Assembly (NCBI GenBank): GCA_964627605.1
Contig: CAZVGZ010000005.1
Span: forward strand, 1 to 64,000
Length of the DNA stretch: 64,000 nucleotides
Direction: 5' to 3'
Source: CAZVGZ01 sp964627605
Lineage (GTDB): Bacteria; Latescibacterota; MWCZ01; CAZVGZ01
In this document: positions 26,083 through 34,942 of the stretch, in pieces
Layout of the letters: each line of letters starts with the position of its first letter
How positions within the stretch are numbered: the first letter of the stretch is position 1
Notes under the pieces: generated by a model
Told to the model about the DNA's origin: nothing
Databases searched by the model: none
Seen by the model: only the letters and a program-made list of their open reading frames with translations
Made by a program: the position numbers and the translations under genes

Positions 26083-26085
26083 CTA

Positions 26086-27189
26086 GTGAAGGTGCTGATT
26101 AGCGCAGGCGACCGCTCTGGGGACTACTACGGCGCGCAATTAGTGCGCAAGATGCGCCAGAGTGCGCGCGATCTGGAGATAGTTGGCCTCGGTGGAAGAC
26201 ATATGTCCCTGGCGGGCGTAGACCTTCTCGCCTCTTCAGACGAAAACCGTCTGATGGGGCTGACGGAGCTGTCTGGCGGACTGGGGTCCATGGTGCGGGT
26301 TTGGAAAAAAATGACTTACGCGCTCGGTTCCTGCGATCTGCTCATCACAATCGACTACCCCGAATTTAACATGCGTCTCGCTCGTAAAGCGAAAAAGCAG
26401 AAACTGCCTGTGTTGGGATACCTTCCACCGCAGGTGTGGGCTTGGAGGCCGTGGCGGGCGAAGGCGGTGGCACGCATTGTCGATGATCTGGTGGTGGCGT
26501 TTGAGTGGGAGCGCGAGATCTATCGCCCATTCATGCCGACTGACCGGATTCATTGGGTCGGACATCCGCTGCTAGACGACCAGATAGAACCAACGGCCCC
26601 CACTGGCGACGGAGCTGTTCTAGCACTGCTTCCAGGGTCGCGACGATTTGAGATTGAGCGTCTCCTACCGCCGATGTTGGCGGCTGTGGAGCTTTCCAAA
26701 AACGAGTGGCGACCTGTGATAGCGGCATCCGACGAGACCGCCAAAAGCTGGTGCCAACCTATTGTTGAGGAATCCGGTTGTGACATATCTGTGGAAGTGG
26801 GGAAGATGCAGAAAATCTTAGAAAACGCACAAGCAGCGTTGGTCTGTTCAGGCACTGCAACGCTCGAAGTGGCGCTGGCGGGAGTACCGCAGGTTATTCT
26901 ATACAGAGTATCCAGTCTGACCGGCCTTGTGGTCGGCGCTCTGATGAACTCCAAACATATCGGGCTGCCAAATATTGTGCTTGGGCGTAGGGAATACCCA
27001 GAACTAGTGCAGAGACAGGTAAGCCCCATAAATATCGCCACGGCGTTAGAAGAGGTTACCAGTAACGGCCTGTCCTACGCCAGCAGTTTGAGCGACGAGA
27101 TAGCCATAAAACTCGGCGAGCCAGGGGCCGCACAACGCGCCGCAGAACTGGCGATGTCGCTCTGCAATCACCACAGCAGATTTAGATGA
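26086..27189 (+). CDS. lpxB: lipid-A-disaccharide synthase
   Basis: 367 residues. GT19 enzyme that joins UDP-diacylglucosamine and lipid X into the lipid A disaccharide. Motifs: ISAGDRSGDYYGAQLV (family SAGExSGD start), GLGGRHMSLAGVDLL, IDYPEFNMRLARKAKK, YLPPQVWAWRPWR and the C-terminal CSGTATLEVALAGVPQV. GTG start; the stop overlaps the first Omp85-like gene. Together with lpxA, lpxC and lpxD this completes the pathway to the disaccharide in one operon; lpxH/lpxI and lpxK are not here. Confidence 0.95.
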   Translation: MKVLISAGDRSGDYYGAQLVRKMRQSARDLEIVGLGGRHMSLAGVDLLASSDENRLMGLTELSGGLGSMVRVWKKMTYALGSCDLLITIDYPEFNMRLARKAKKQKLPVLGYLPPQVWAWRPWRAKAVARIVDDLVVAFEWEREIYRPFMPTDRIHWVGHPLLDDQIEPTAPTGDGAVLALLPGSRRFEIERLLPPMLAAVELSKNEWRPVIAASDETAKSWCQPIVEESGCDISVEVGKMQKILENAQAALVCSGTATLEVALAGVPQVILYRVSSLTGLVVGALMNSKHIGLPNIVLGRREYPELVQRQVSPINIATALEEVTSNGLSYASSLSDEIAIKLGEPGAAQRAAELAMSLCNHHSRFR

Positions 27190-28844
27190 GACTCATTTCT
27201 GCAATCATCCTGCTATCTGTCGCCGCTGCGCCCTGCTTGGCTGAGGACACCCTACTATCCAACAGCAACGACTCATCAGCTGTGATTATCGGTTCAGTGA
27301 CTGTCGAAAACAGAAACGTGTTCGCACCCTCATCGGCAGACTATGACAGGTGGTATGCCAGCTACGTGAACCGTTTTCATATGAAGACCCGCAGACACGT
27401 CATCGCCCGCGAACTGCTATTTTCAGTAGGGGACACACTTTTGTCGCAGATACTCGCCGAAACGGAACGAAACTTGAGGCGTTATGTGTTTTTGGACTCG
27501 GTGTCGGTCAGAGCCGATGTCAGCAGGGACACCGCCAGAGTGTCGGTGTATACTGACGACAACTGGACGCTGGGTGCCAGCATGATTTTGGAAGGCGGCG
27601 GCGGCAGAAGCGAGATCGGTGCGCTGGTGGTAGAAAGGAACCTTTTTGGGCTTGGAAAGGAGCTTAACTTTCAAGCCGTGCGGGCAGTTGACAAGGACAC
27701 ACTAAGCAGTGGCGACGACACCTTTATCGGGTACTATCAGGACCCACGGCTGTGGGGATCAAGATGGTCGTTGGCATCAATCGGTTCCCACGCCAGCACT
27801 GGTGACCTGTTCTCTCTGTCGATATCCCGCCCGTTTTACGCGCTGGACGTAAGGTGGGGCGCTTCGGTGCGGTCTACCTGGTACGACGGGATCACCAGAC
27901 AGTATAAGGGCGGCAATCTCAGGAGCGAACTACCGACGCAGAAGAGTTCGGCGAGTGTGGACATCGCACGACGGTGGGGCGGACGATCTGAGCGAATTAC
28001 GCTATCAACCGCTGTGGCTGTCGGTTCAAAAAAATACCACGGTACAGTGAGGAACTCCACAGATGCAGATACATTGAGAACAGAACGACAGATCATAAGC
28101 GTCTCCGTTGGACTCGGCTGGATGAGCGACGGCCGCTATCTTAAACTTAGGCGGATCGACGATTTCGGACGGATTGAGGATGTAACGGAAGGGTTTAGCG
28201 CGTCGGCATCGGTAGGGGTCGCCAGAGGGTTCGGCGTCACTTCGGACCTCTTATATCCGTCATTTGGTGGGTCGGTGTCCCAGGTAAGTGCGTGGGGCGA
28301 ACATCTGCTCGTGGCAAACGGCTCAGGATCGGTCAATCTGACTGACGACCGATCCAAAAACAGAAACGGCTGGTCGTCAGGCAGATTGAGTGGGTTCGTG
28401 CACTACTACTACCTGGGGTTGCCGTGGCAGACCGCCGCAGCCAGTGTGCGGTACGTCGGTCTCTACCGACCCCTAAGACCAGCACAACTGTTTTTAGGTG
28501 GCGATGTGGGGTTGAGGGGATACCCGGCGTGGCAGTTCACCGGCACGAAAGCGCTGTTGGTGAACCTGGAAGACCGCGTGTTTACGCCGCTTAAACTCTA
28601 TACGTTCGCCATGGGTTTGGTGTTGTTCGCAGATGGCGGCTATGTCTGGCCTGAAGGTGAAGAGCTGAGCGCTCGTGACATCCACGCCAGTGTGGGGATT
28701 GGGATCAGGATCGGCGCTACAAAAGCAGCGACAGGGCGGATATCGCGCCTTGATTTGGCGTTCCCGCTAAGAGATGGATTCGGCTTCAGTTTGACTTTTG
28801 GCTCCGATCAGGTCTTTAATATTATGGGGATACCTGCCAGATAG
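27186..28844 (+). CDS. Omp85-like outer membrane protein, first of a tandem pair
   Basis: 552 residues. A signal peptide (LLSVAAAPCLA) is followed by a short POTRA-like region (about residues 30-125: RRHVIARELLFSVGDTL, then NLRRYVFLDSVSV, then VYTDDNWTLG). The rest is a predicted beta-barrel with amphipathic strands ending with LFLGGDVGLRGYPAWQFTG, which resembles the conserved L6 motif of Omp85 proteins, and LVLFADGGYVW. It is shorter than BamA and has at most one or two POTRA units. It is translationally coupled to lpxB. Role unknown: possibly assembly or export of an envelope component. Confidence 0.75.
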   Translation: MRLISAIILLSVAAAPCLAEDTLLSNSNDSSAVIIGSVTVENRNVFAPSSADYDRWYASYVNRFHMKTRRHVIARELLFSVGDTLLSQILAETERNLRRYVFLDSVSVRADVSRDTARVSVYTDDNWTLGASMILEGGGGRSEIGALVVERNLFGLGKELNFQAVRAVDKDTLSSGDDTFIGYYQDPRLWGSRWSLASIGSHASTGDLFSLSISRPFYALDVRWGASVRSTWYDGITRQYKGGNLRSELPTQKSSASVDIARRWGGRSERITLSTAVAVGSKKYHGTVRNSTDADTLRTERQIISVSVGLGWMSDGRYLKLRRIDDFGRIEDVTEGFSASASVGVARGFGVTSDLLYPSFGGSVSQVSAWGEHLLVANGSGSVNLTDDRSKNRNGWSSGRLSGFVHYYYLGLPWQTAAASVRYVGLYRPLRPAQLFLGGDVGLRGYPAWQFTGTKALLVNLEDRVFTPLKLYTFAMGLVLFADGGYVWPEGEELSARDIHASVGIGIRIGATKAATGRISRLDLAFPLRDGFGFSLTFGSDQVFNIMGIPAR

Positions 28845-28893
28845 AGAATGCGCGTAGAAAGAACCAAGATTCGCCGTGGTGGAGCGCAGTCAG

Positions 28894-30579
28894 ATGCGTC
28901 TCTTTTCAGCCCGATCGACATGTGTGGTTTTTTTTGCCCGGTGGCGCTACTGGATAGTGGTTGTCTGTTTGGGTTCTACTGTCGGTCAGTCGGTGTTGGC
29001 CGCTGGTGATGGTAGTTATACGGCAAAGCGTCGGGCGGTGGACTCGACTGTAGTTATTATCGACGCCGTGGAGGTCGCCCGATACGGCGTATTTCCACCA
29101 TCTGCCCCAGAAAGCGCCGAATGGTATGCCTCCGCAGCCAACCGCTTACATGTGGCCACCAGGCAGGCGGTCATTAGGCGCGAGCTGCTTTTCGCTCCTG
29201 GTGACACTCTAAGCGAAGCGCTGTTAGAGCGCACCGAGCGCAACCTCAGGCAGTTCGCGTTTCTCGACTCAGTGGCTGTCTCCTCCCACACCGAAGACGG
29301 CAAGACCACTGTGACGATCTACACCGACGACAACTGGACCCTTGGCGGCGGATTGATATTTCAAGGCGGCGGGGGAAGACGCCACACCGGCGCCGAGATT
29401 ATAGAGCGCAACCTTTTCGGCTTAGGCAAAGACCTTAGGGCCACATATGTCCATCTCCCCGAGGCCGAACATTTCAGTATGGGCTATGTCGATCCTCAGG
29501 TCGCTGGCACCAGGTGGCAGGCGCGAGTCTCAGGAATGCGAACCGGTTTGGGCAACCTGGTCCGTGCGTCGCTAAACAGAACCTTCTACGCTCGACATGT
29601 TGAATACAGCGGCGGTGTTGACGTGTGGTGGTCGTCAGGTCAAACACGTCTTGTCAGAAATAGTGCAAGCGGGTTGGAGCCTATCGAACAAAGCCGTGGA
29701 AGTGGCTACGCCTCCAGGGCATGGGGTCTGGGAGAAGGTCGTCTGGTAATCAGATCAGAGCTGGCGATAGAGAGCTCGCAGTGGCCAGATGCCAGGCCGT
29801 TTGAGAGAGGGGCTAAGCTTGATACGCTTGGACTGCCGTGGGAGTCTGTAACAGCCTCGACCGACGTGGTTATTGAGACAGCGAGACAATGGTTTGCGCT
29901 TCGGCGAATCGATCGATTCGGTCGGAGGGAAGACGCTGCTGCTGGAACGATTTGGTCTTTTGGATTCGGTGTGATTCGCGGAATAAGGATGACACCTTAC
30001 GTCCTCAATCCGTTTTTGAGGAGTTCTGTAAGCCGTACATCACGCTGGAAAAACAGTTTGGCGGTGTTGGACGGCAGCGCCACGATCAGCCTTCTTGATG
30101 ATCCGATAGGCGGAGATTTTGGATGGTCACACGCCTCCACTGACGCCGCTGCGCACTTTTATTATCAGGGGTTACCTCGTCAGACGTTGGCCGCAGCGGT
30201 GAGGTACCGAGCGTACATCAGGGATTTCCGCCGCAACAGGTGGTTCTATGTCGGCGGGCTCAGCGGCCTTCGCGGCTATCCGGCGTGGCAATTCGGTGGC
30301 AGACACTCGCTTTCGGTGAACATAGAAGACAGGGTGTTTACACCGATCAAGATCATTACAGTGGCGCTGGGTTTCGTTGTCTTTGCAGACGCTGGCTATT
30401 CCTGGCGGGACGGCGGCTCTGTCGATCTGAGAGACCTTATGCCGAGCGTTGGGGTTGGAGTGCGCTTGGGGCACACAAAATCGGCTACCCCCGTTACCCG
30501 GTTCGATGTCGCGCTGCCGCTAAGGGGCGGCTTTGGCGTGGGTATCAACTACGGGGTCGGACAGTCTTTTGGAAAGTAG
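28894..30579 (+). CDS. Omp85-like outer membrane protein, second of the tandem pair
   Basis: About 561 residues from ATG 28894, chosen because GGAG lies nine bases upstream; GTG 28876 is an alternative that only adds six residues. Signal segment around WIVVVCLGSTVGQSVLA. It parallels the preceding protein block by block: ATRQAVIRRELLFAPGDTL, NLRQFAFLDSVAV, IYTDDNWTLGGG, ERNLFGLGKDL, GLSGLRGYPAWQFGG and VVFADAGYSW. The pair arose by duplication but has diverged widely in the barrel, so the two may handle different substrates or form a hetero-oligomer. It closes the envelope operon. Confidence 0.75.
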   Translation: MRLFSARSTCVVFFARWRYWIVVVCLGSTVGQSVLAAGDGSYTAKRRAVDSTVVIIDAVEVARYGVFPPSAPESAEWYASAANRLHVATRQAVIRRELLFAPGDTLSEALLERTERNLRQFAFLDSVAVSSHTEDGKTTVTIYTDDNWTLGGGLIFQGGGGRRHTGAEIIERNLFGLGKDLRATYVHLPEAEHFSMGYVDPQVAGTRWQARVSGMRTGLGNLVRASLNRTFYARHVEYSGGVDVWWSSGQTRLVRNSASGLEPIEQSRGSGYASRAWGLGEGRLVIRSELAIESSQWPDARPFERGAKLDTLGLPWESVTASTDVVIETARQWFALRRIDRFGRREDAAAGTIWSFGFGVIRGIRMTPYVLNPFLRSSVSRTSRWKNSLAVLDGSATISLLDDPIGGDFGWSHASTDAAAHFYYQGLPRQTLAAAVRYRAYIRDFRRNRWFYVGGLSGLRGYPAWQFGGRHSLSVNIEDRVFTPIKIITVALGFVVFADAGYSWRDGGSVDLRDLMPSVGVGVRLGHTKSATPVTRFDVALPLRGGFGVGINYGVGQSFGK

Positions 30580-30669
30580 ATATTCCTCACCGGCTTCGCG
30601 GCTGCTGCCCCATTACAGTACATTTAGGGCGTTGACCAATACGAAATCAGGCTGCTCCAGAGGAGATCC

Positions 30670-31446
30670 GTGGCAATAAAAACAGTTGACGATATTCGAG
30701 CGATGAAACGCAACGGCGACAAGATCGTGGTTCTGACCGCATACGACTTTCCGTTTGGCGCGATATTAGAAGCGGCAGGCGTTGATATGATTCTGGTTGG
30801 CGACACGCTTGGGATGGTGGTTCTAGGCATGCCAAATACCAGGTCTGTTACGATGGAGATGATGCTCCATCACACCGCAGCGGTTCGCAGAGGCGCGCCT
30901 GATACCCACATTATCGGGGACTTGCCTCACTTCTCATATGAGACACCTCAAAAAGCCAAAACAAACGCCAGAGCATTTGTGGATGTGGGGGTCGATTCGG
31001 TGAAGCTAGAGGGTGCACACCCTGAGATCGTCTCGACGCTGTTAGATGACGGGATTGAGGTGATGGGACACGTTGGGCTGACCCCACAGACGATGGATGG
31101 GTTTGCCAAGAGGGGCAAGGAGCCTCATGAAGCTCAAAAGTTTCGTGAGGATGCCCACATGATTGAGGACGCCGGTGCTTTTTCTGTGGTGATTGAGCAT
31201 GTACCGCAAACGCTGGGTGAGTCGATCTCGTCTGAGCTGTCGATCCCCACAATCGGGATCGGAGCTGGGCCGGGCTGCGACGGACAGGTGCTTGTAACCT
31301 ACGACATGCTGGGGATGTACGGCGAGTTCGTCCCGCCGTTCGTTAAGCAGTACGGACAGCTAGCTACTTCAGCGGAACAAGCGTGCGCAGAGTTCGGGCA
31401 AGAGGTGCGCAGAGGCGCATTCCCCGGCGCAGAACAGAGCGGATAG
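30670..31446 (+). CDS. panB: 3-methyl-2-oxobutanoate hydroxymethyltransferase
   Basis: 258 residues. First step of pantothenate (coenzyme A) synthesis, adding a hydroxymethyl group from methylene-tetrahydrofolate to ketoisovalerate. Motifs: VVLTAYDFPFGAILE, MILVGDTLGMVVLG with the metal-binding Asp, VKLEGA, VMGHVGLTPQ and IPTIGIGAGPGCDGQVLV. GTG start with GAGGAG upstream. No panC or panD adjoins. It converges on the minus-strand RpiB-like gene. Confidence 0.96.
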   Translation: MAIKTVDDIRAMKRNGDKIVVLTAYDFPFGAILEAAGVDMILVGDTLGMVVLGMPNTRSVTMEMMLHHTAAVRRGAPDTHIIGDLPHFSYETPQKAKTNARAFVDVGVDSVKLEGAHPEIVSTLLDDGIEVMGHVGLTPQTMDGFAKRGKEPHEAQKFREDAHMIEDAGAFSVVIEHVPQTLGESISSELSIPTIGIGAGPGCDGQVLVTYDMLGMYGEFVPPFVKQYGQLATSAEQACAEFGQEVRRGAFPGAEQSG

Positions 31447-31526
31447 ACAGAGTACGGCAAAGCTCAAAATCCCAAGGGCGCTGGGCTCATTGGTGGTTGC
31501 GCGGAGTGCGTGCGAGGTTGGAGAGT

Positions 31527-32180
31527 TTAGGTGCAGAGGAATTTTTTGGCTATCTCTTTGGCCTGATCGCTGGTGATTAAGTTGGCACCGAGGCATAGGA
31601 TATTGGCATCAAGCCTCTGTCGGGCGAGCTTGGCTGAAAGCCCATCCCAACACGCCGCTGCGGCGACATCTCTGTTTCTGTTCGCTGCGGCTGCTGAAGT
31701 CACTCCGGCACCGTCGAGCACTACTCCCCATCGACACCGCCTTTGTGAGAGCGCTTCTGCGACGACATCAGCGGCGGCGACGTAGTCACTCGCGATGCCC
31801 TGATCTAGCACCTCAAAGCCGTTCTGCTTGAGATAATGAACAAGTGTTGTCTTCAGCGAACGCCCCTGGTCGTCGGCAGCGACCACCACGGTTTTTCCTT
31901 CAGGAACATGCTCTTTTCTTGATTGCTCCTGATCTGGCTTACTTTCGAGATTGATACCGGTTTTTCGCAGAAGATCAATCGCCAGAGGGGTGATTATGGG
32001 GTTTTCAACCGTCAAAATACCCGTCTGCCCAGCCTTCTCGGCGGCCTCCACAACCGCTTCAGTCACCAGTTTGATTGGACTTACATTGAGGGCGACGGGG
32101 GCATCGTCTGGCAGTTGTGCAAGAACCTGACGTACCCGATCGACAATCGTCTGAATGTCCGCTTCTGAAAACTCTCTCAT
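31527..32180 (-). CDS. RpiB/LacA-fold protein with an N-terminal helix-and-linker extension and no catalytic residues
   Basis: 217 residues. The C-terminal 130 residues follow ribose-5-phosphate isomerase B (ADDQGRSLKTTLVHYLKQNG, VVLDGAGVTSAAAANR, LDANILCLGANLI). The active-site CGTG loop is DGAG here, the conserved D-H pair is D-Q, and the later histidines are replaced by W and R, so isomerase activity is unlikely. The first 85 residues are extra: an amphipathic helix (SEADIQTIVDRVRQVLAQL) that resembles cargo-targeting helices of bacterial microcompartments, then a linker with ENPIITPLAIDLLRKTGI, like a motif of microcompartment-linked enzymes. RpiB-like proteins occur in sugar-phosphate microcompartment loci. 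No shell gene is in the window, so that link is inference. Confidence 0.7.
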   Translation of the reverse strand: MREFSEADIQTIVDRVRQVLAQLPDDAPVALNVSPIKLVTEAVVEAAEKAGQTGILTVENPIITPLAIDLLRKTGINLESKPDQEQSRKEHVPEGKTVVVAADDQGRSLKTTLVHYLKQNGFEVLDQGIASDYVAAADVVAEALSQRRCRWGVVLDGAGVTSAAAANRNRDVAAAACWDGLSAKLARQRLDANILCLGANLITSDQAKEIAKKFLCT

Positions 32181-32817
32181 CTGCTGTGGTCATCAACCCT
32201 TTGAGGGGCCCTCGCAACCTCTTGCCGTCGTAATCTGAATACGACCTATCTGTTGAAACTGCCTGGGGCGGTTGTGAGGGTCAAGGTTTGGGCAGACGTC
32301 AAAATCCACACCACGTTGAGACATAATGTCACACACCGTCGTTCCGGCCTTCACGATGCAGATATCTGTTGCCGACTCAGTATCAAGGAATTGGCTGGAA
32401 CTAAAGGCGCGCTGAGGCTCGGATGATATTTAGAATCTGTAGATTGGCACGATTTGTGAGACATATTTGAGCGAAAGCCACGATTGAAAGCCACGATTGA
32501 AAGCCACGATTGAAAGCCACGATTGTATCAACGGACCAGTCCTCGCCGGATAGTTAGGAGGAGACAAACGCTTTTAGAACCAGCGGTTGTGGACACCGAT
32601 CATGGACGTCCGATGCCAAAGCGTGATGACGCTCTTGGCGATTGGGCTTCCTAAGGTAGATAGCGCAACATGAACTGGTATTGAAGTGTAGATTTGGTCT
32701 CCCACCGCCTCGCCACCGATGGCCGCCCAGAGATTTTAGGTGAGCGGCCATATGCTAATGTCTTGGAGGGGCGCTAGCGAGCGGTGTGGCGAGCGCCAAC
32801 CTTTAGGAGTATTGGAC
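32181..32817. other. gene-poor intergenic region
   Basis: About 640 bases between the RpiB-like gene and the broken tetR. It holds the 13-base tandem repeat at 32473-32524. On the minus strand an open stretch of about 75 codons without a clear start runs toward the RpiB-like gene and ends just before its ATG; it includes VCDIMSQRGVDFDVCPNLD. I do not recognise it and cannot tell whether it is a gene remnant or chance. Confidence 0.5.
32473..32524 (+). repeat. 13-base perfect tandem repeat, four copies
   Basis: GAAAGCCACGATT is repeated four times with no mismatch or spacer (32473, 32486, 32499, 32512). It lies about 300 bases upstream of the tetR pseudogene. Copy number probably varies among strains. 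Whether it binds a protein is unknown. Confidence 0.9.
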
Positions 32818-33423
32818 ATGGCACGCCCACGCACGGGTAACAAACGCGAACGGATGGTCAGCGCTGCTATCGATCTGTTCGCCCAGAACGGCTTCCACAA
32901 CACCACAACCGCACAGATTTCAGAATGCGCCGGAGTTGCCGCCGGTACGCTGTAAGTCTACTTCGACTCGAAGGAGGAGATTCTTCTGGCGACTTTCGAG
33001 ACTTTTTTCGCAGAATATCTCGATCAGCTGATGCCCAAAATCCAGAGCAGTGCGAATCCCGCTGAAAAACTGCACACGCTAATCAAGGGGCAGTTTGAGT
33101 TTATCGAGGCGCACCCGAATCTCGCTCGAGTGTATCTCATCGAGATGCGGCAGAGCGACGCCACGATGCGCAAAGCTGCCAACGATACGGCCGAACAGTA
33201 TCTTGAGGATATCCGCCAGCTTGTTTGGGAGGGGCAAGCCAAGGGGTTGTTCAACGACGCGGCCGCCGAATCTGTTGTGGCTGTGATTGTGGGTGCTACT
33301 GAGTTGATTGGTGTCAGATGGCTTCTGGGACTGGATTCTCGGCCTCTGGCAGATCACGCCGAACAGCTATTTACCGTTGTCACACACGGTCTGCTCACTC
33401 ACGAGGCGGAATACGCAATATAG
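32818..33423 (+). pseudogene. TetR-family transcriptional regulator with an in-frame TAA
   Basis: The 202-codon frame encodes a typical TetR repressor: helix-turn-helix ERMVSAAIDLFAQNGFHNTT and AQISECAGVAAGTL, then TAA at 32953-32955, then V-Y-F-D-S-K-E-E-I-L in the same frame and a full ligand-binding domain to TAG at 33421. In intact relatives the interrupted position is Tyr (GTLYVYFDSKEE), so a single base change (TAC or TAT to TAA) explains the stop. AGGAG lies eight bases before the ATG at 32818. Unless the stop is a sequence error or is read through, only the first half of the DNA-binding domain is made. Its targets are unknown; the neighbouring GNAT gene is also broken. Confidence 0.85.
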
Positions 33424-33522
33424 GAACCATGTAGGCTGCAGGCCGCTGCCCAACAGAGCGGCGGTTGCCGTGCTGGTGGACATTCGCTGACTGTGTCAAC
33501 GGCCTGCGCTTTCTTTTTTGGA

Positions 33523-34596
33523 CTACATGTGATCCCATTCGCTCCAGTAGAGGTCGAGCGGAAGCTCGTCTGAGGCGAAATCAGAGTACCTCTCTGGGCC
33601 GAACAGGAGCTTGGCTAGTCCCAACTGCGAGACTACCGTCGATTCTGAGTGTCTGGTGAAAGTAAACTCGCCGCCGCTCTCTTTGATAGCGATGTCAGAA
33701 AGACCGGTCTTGCTCAGCAGTGATGCGGGGCTTAGGACATGGATCATCCCCAGATAGTCGTTTCGGCAAGGGATTCGCAGATCACCAAGGAGTTTATGGG
33801 TGTCGTCAGCTGTAGCTGGTGTTATGATGCGGGCGTGGCTCCAGCGGTGTTCGGTCATTGCATATTTCATGAGACCCAGTACACCCTCTGGGGTACCAGC
33901 ATAGTCTTTGATAGTGCCGCCTTCGTTGGTGACCACATACGCTGAGGCGGCCCCGCCAAGTTGATCGCGCAGAGTGTAGCAATGATGTCCAACCCGGCTG
34001 AGCATGAGTTCAGTGAGACCCAAGTCCCTTACCAACCCCTGCCCCGACGTCGTGTGGAGGGAATCCACATCCATGATTGCCTGCTCGTCAATTGCGGCAC
34101 TCACCTTGGCGGGGTCGATTATGGGAAGCAGCGAATTTGTTGAATTATCGATCTGAAAATGCGCCCACAGCCCCGCCCTCTCCCAACCAAGCGCCCGGTA
34201 GAAATCATCAATCCCGGTCCAGAGAATGGAGAGGTCACAGTTTTGCGCAGCCATGTGACTAAGGGCGTCGGTAAGACAAAGCCGCGCATAGCCCTTTCCA
34301 CGGTGGTCAGGGTCGGTACCGACGCCGCCTATCCCGCCGACGGTGATCTCGGCGCTATTACAGCGGACTTGCGCCTGATAGATCGCAACGCAGCTTACAA
34401 TGCGACCATCAACTTTGAGGATTCGCAGGTTGCTGACATTGGGCAGGTTGTATAGATGCGGATAGTCTCCACCCATACTCGGCCTGTGGCCCTAGTGCGC
34501 TCGAAATACCCAGTTGAGGAGGTCGAGAGTCTCACCGTACTCAACTGGCCTGCAACCACGCGGACCTTCTACGGTTGGGCTGTTGGAGGTTGTCAC
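33523..34596 (-). pseudogene. GNAT acetyltransferase (Eis-like, two-domain) with an in-frame TAG
   Basis: The longest open part (ATG 34476 to 33523) encodes 317 residues with the acetyl-CoA loop GVGTDPDHRGKGYARLCL and a long C-terminal part as in Eis-like GNAT proteins. The same frame continues upstream to GTG 34596 with a good AAGGAG six bases before it, and the upstream codons encode expected family sequence (VEGPRGCRPVEYGETLDLLN). That segment is cut by TAG at 34494-34492. The lesion removes the first strand and helix of the GNAT fold if translation restarts at 34476. Single nonsense mutation or sequence error; I favour mutation because the convergent tetR is also interrupted. Confidence 0.75.
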
Positions 34597-34942
34597 TTCT
34601 GCTCCTTGCTTGAGTTGTTACAGTTGTGATGGCGGCAGACGCCATGTGCCGAATGTAGCACTTAACCGGAGCTGGTCAAGCAAGTGCGCCCCTTGTCTTG
34701 GCACGAACCGAAGTCGATTTTTTACGGTTCTTAGTCGTTGTCGCTTAGGTGAGGTTTCGCACCGGTCTGTCGATCAACGATTTTCGCTGACTGCGGGACA
34801 CGCGGACAAGGGGGTCGAAGAAGAAGGGCACATTAAATACGAGATTTTCTGGACGACAGCTACTATTGGACAGGCGCGTTTGGGTTGCTCTGTCTCGCCG
34901 GTCGTCCGCAACCACAATCACTAAAAGAAGGCAGGAAAACGA
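34597..34942. other. intergenic region before the first Gfo/Idh/MocA gene
   Basis: About 345 bases with no credible coding frame. It must carry the divergent signals for the GNAT pseudogene and the oxidoreductase gene, but no promoter with two good boxes was recognised. Confidence 0.4.

Noticed and set aside
32473..32524. CRISPR array
   Set aside because: The 13-base units are directly adjacent with no spacers and no cas genes nearby.
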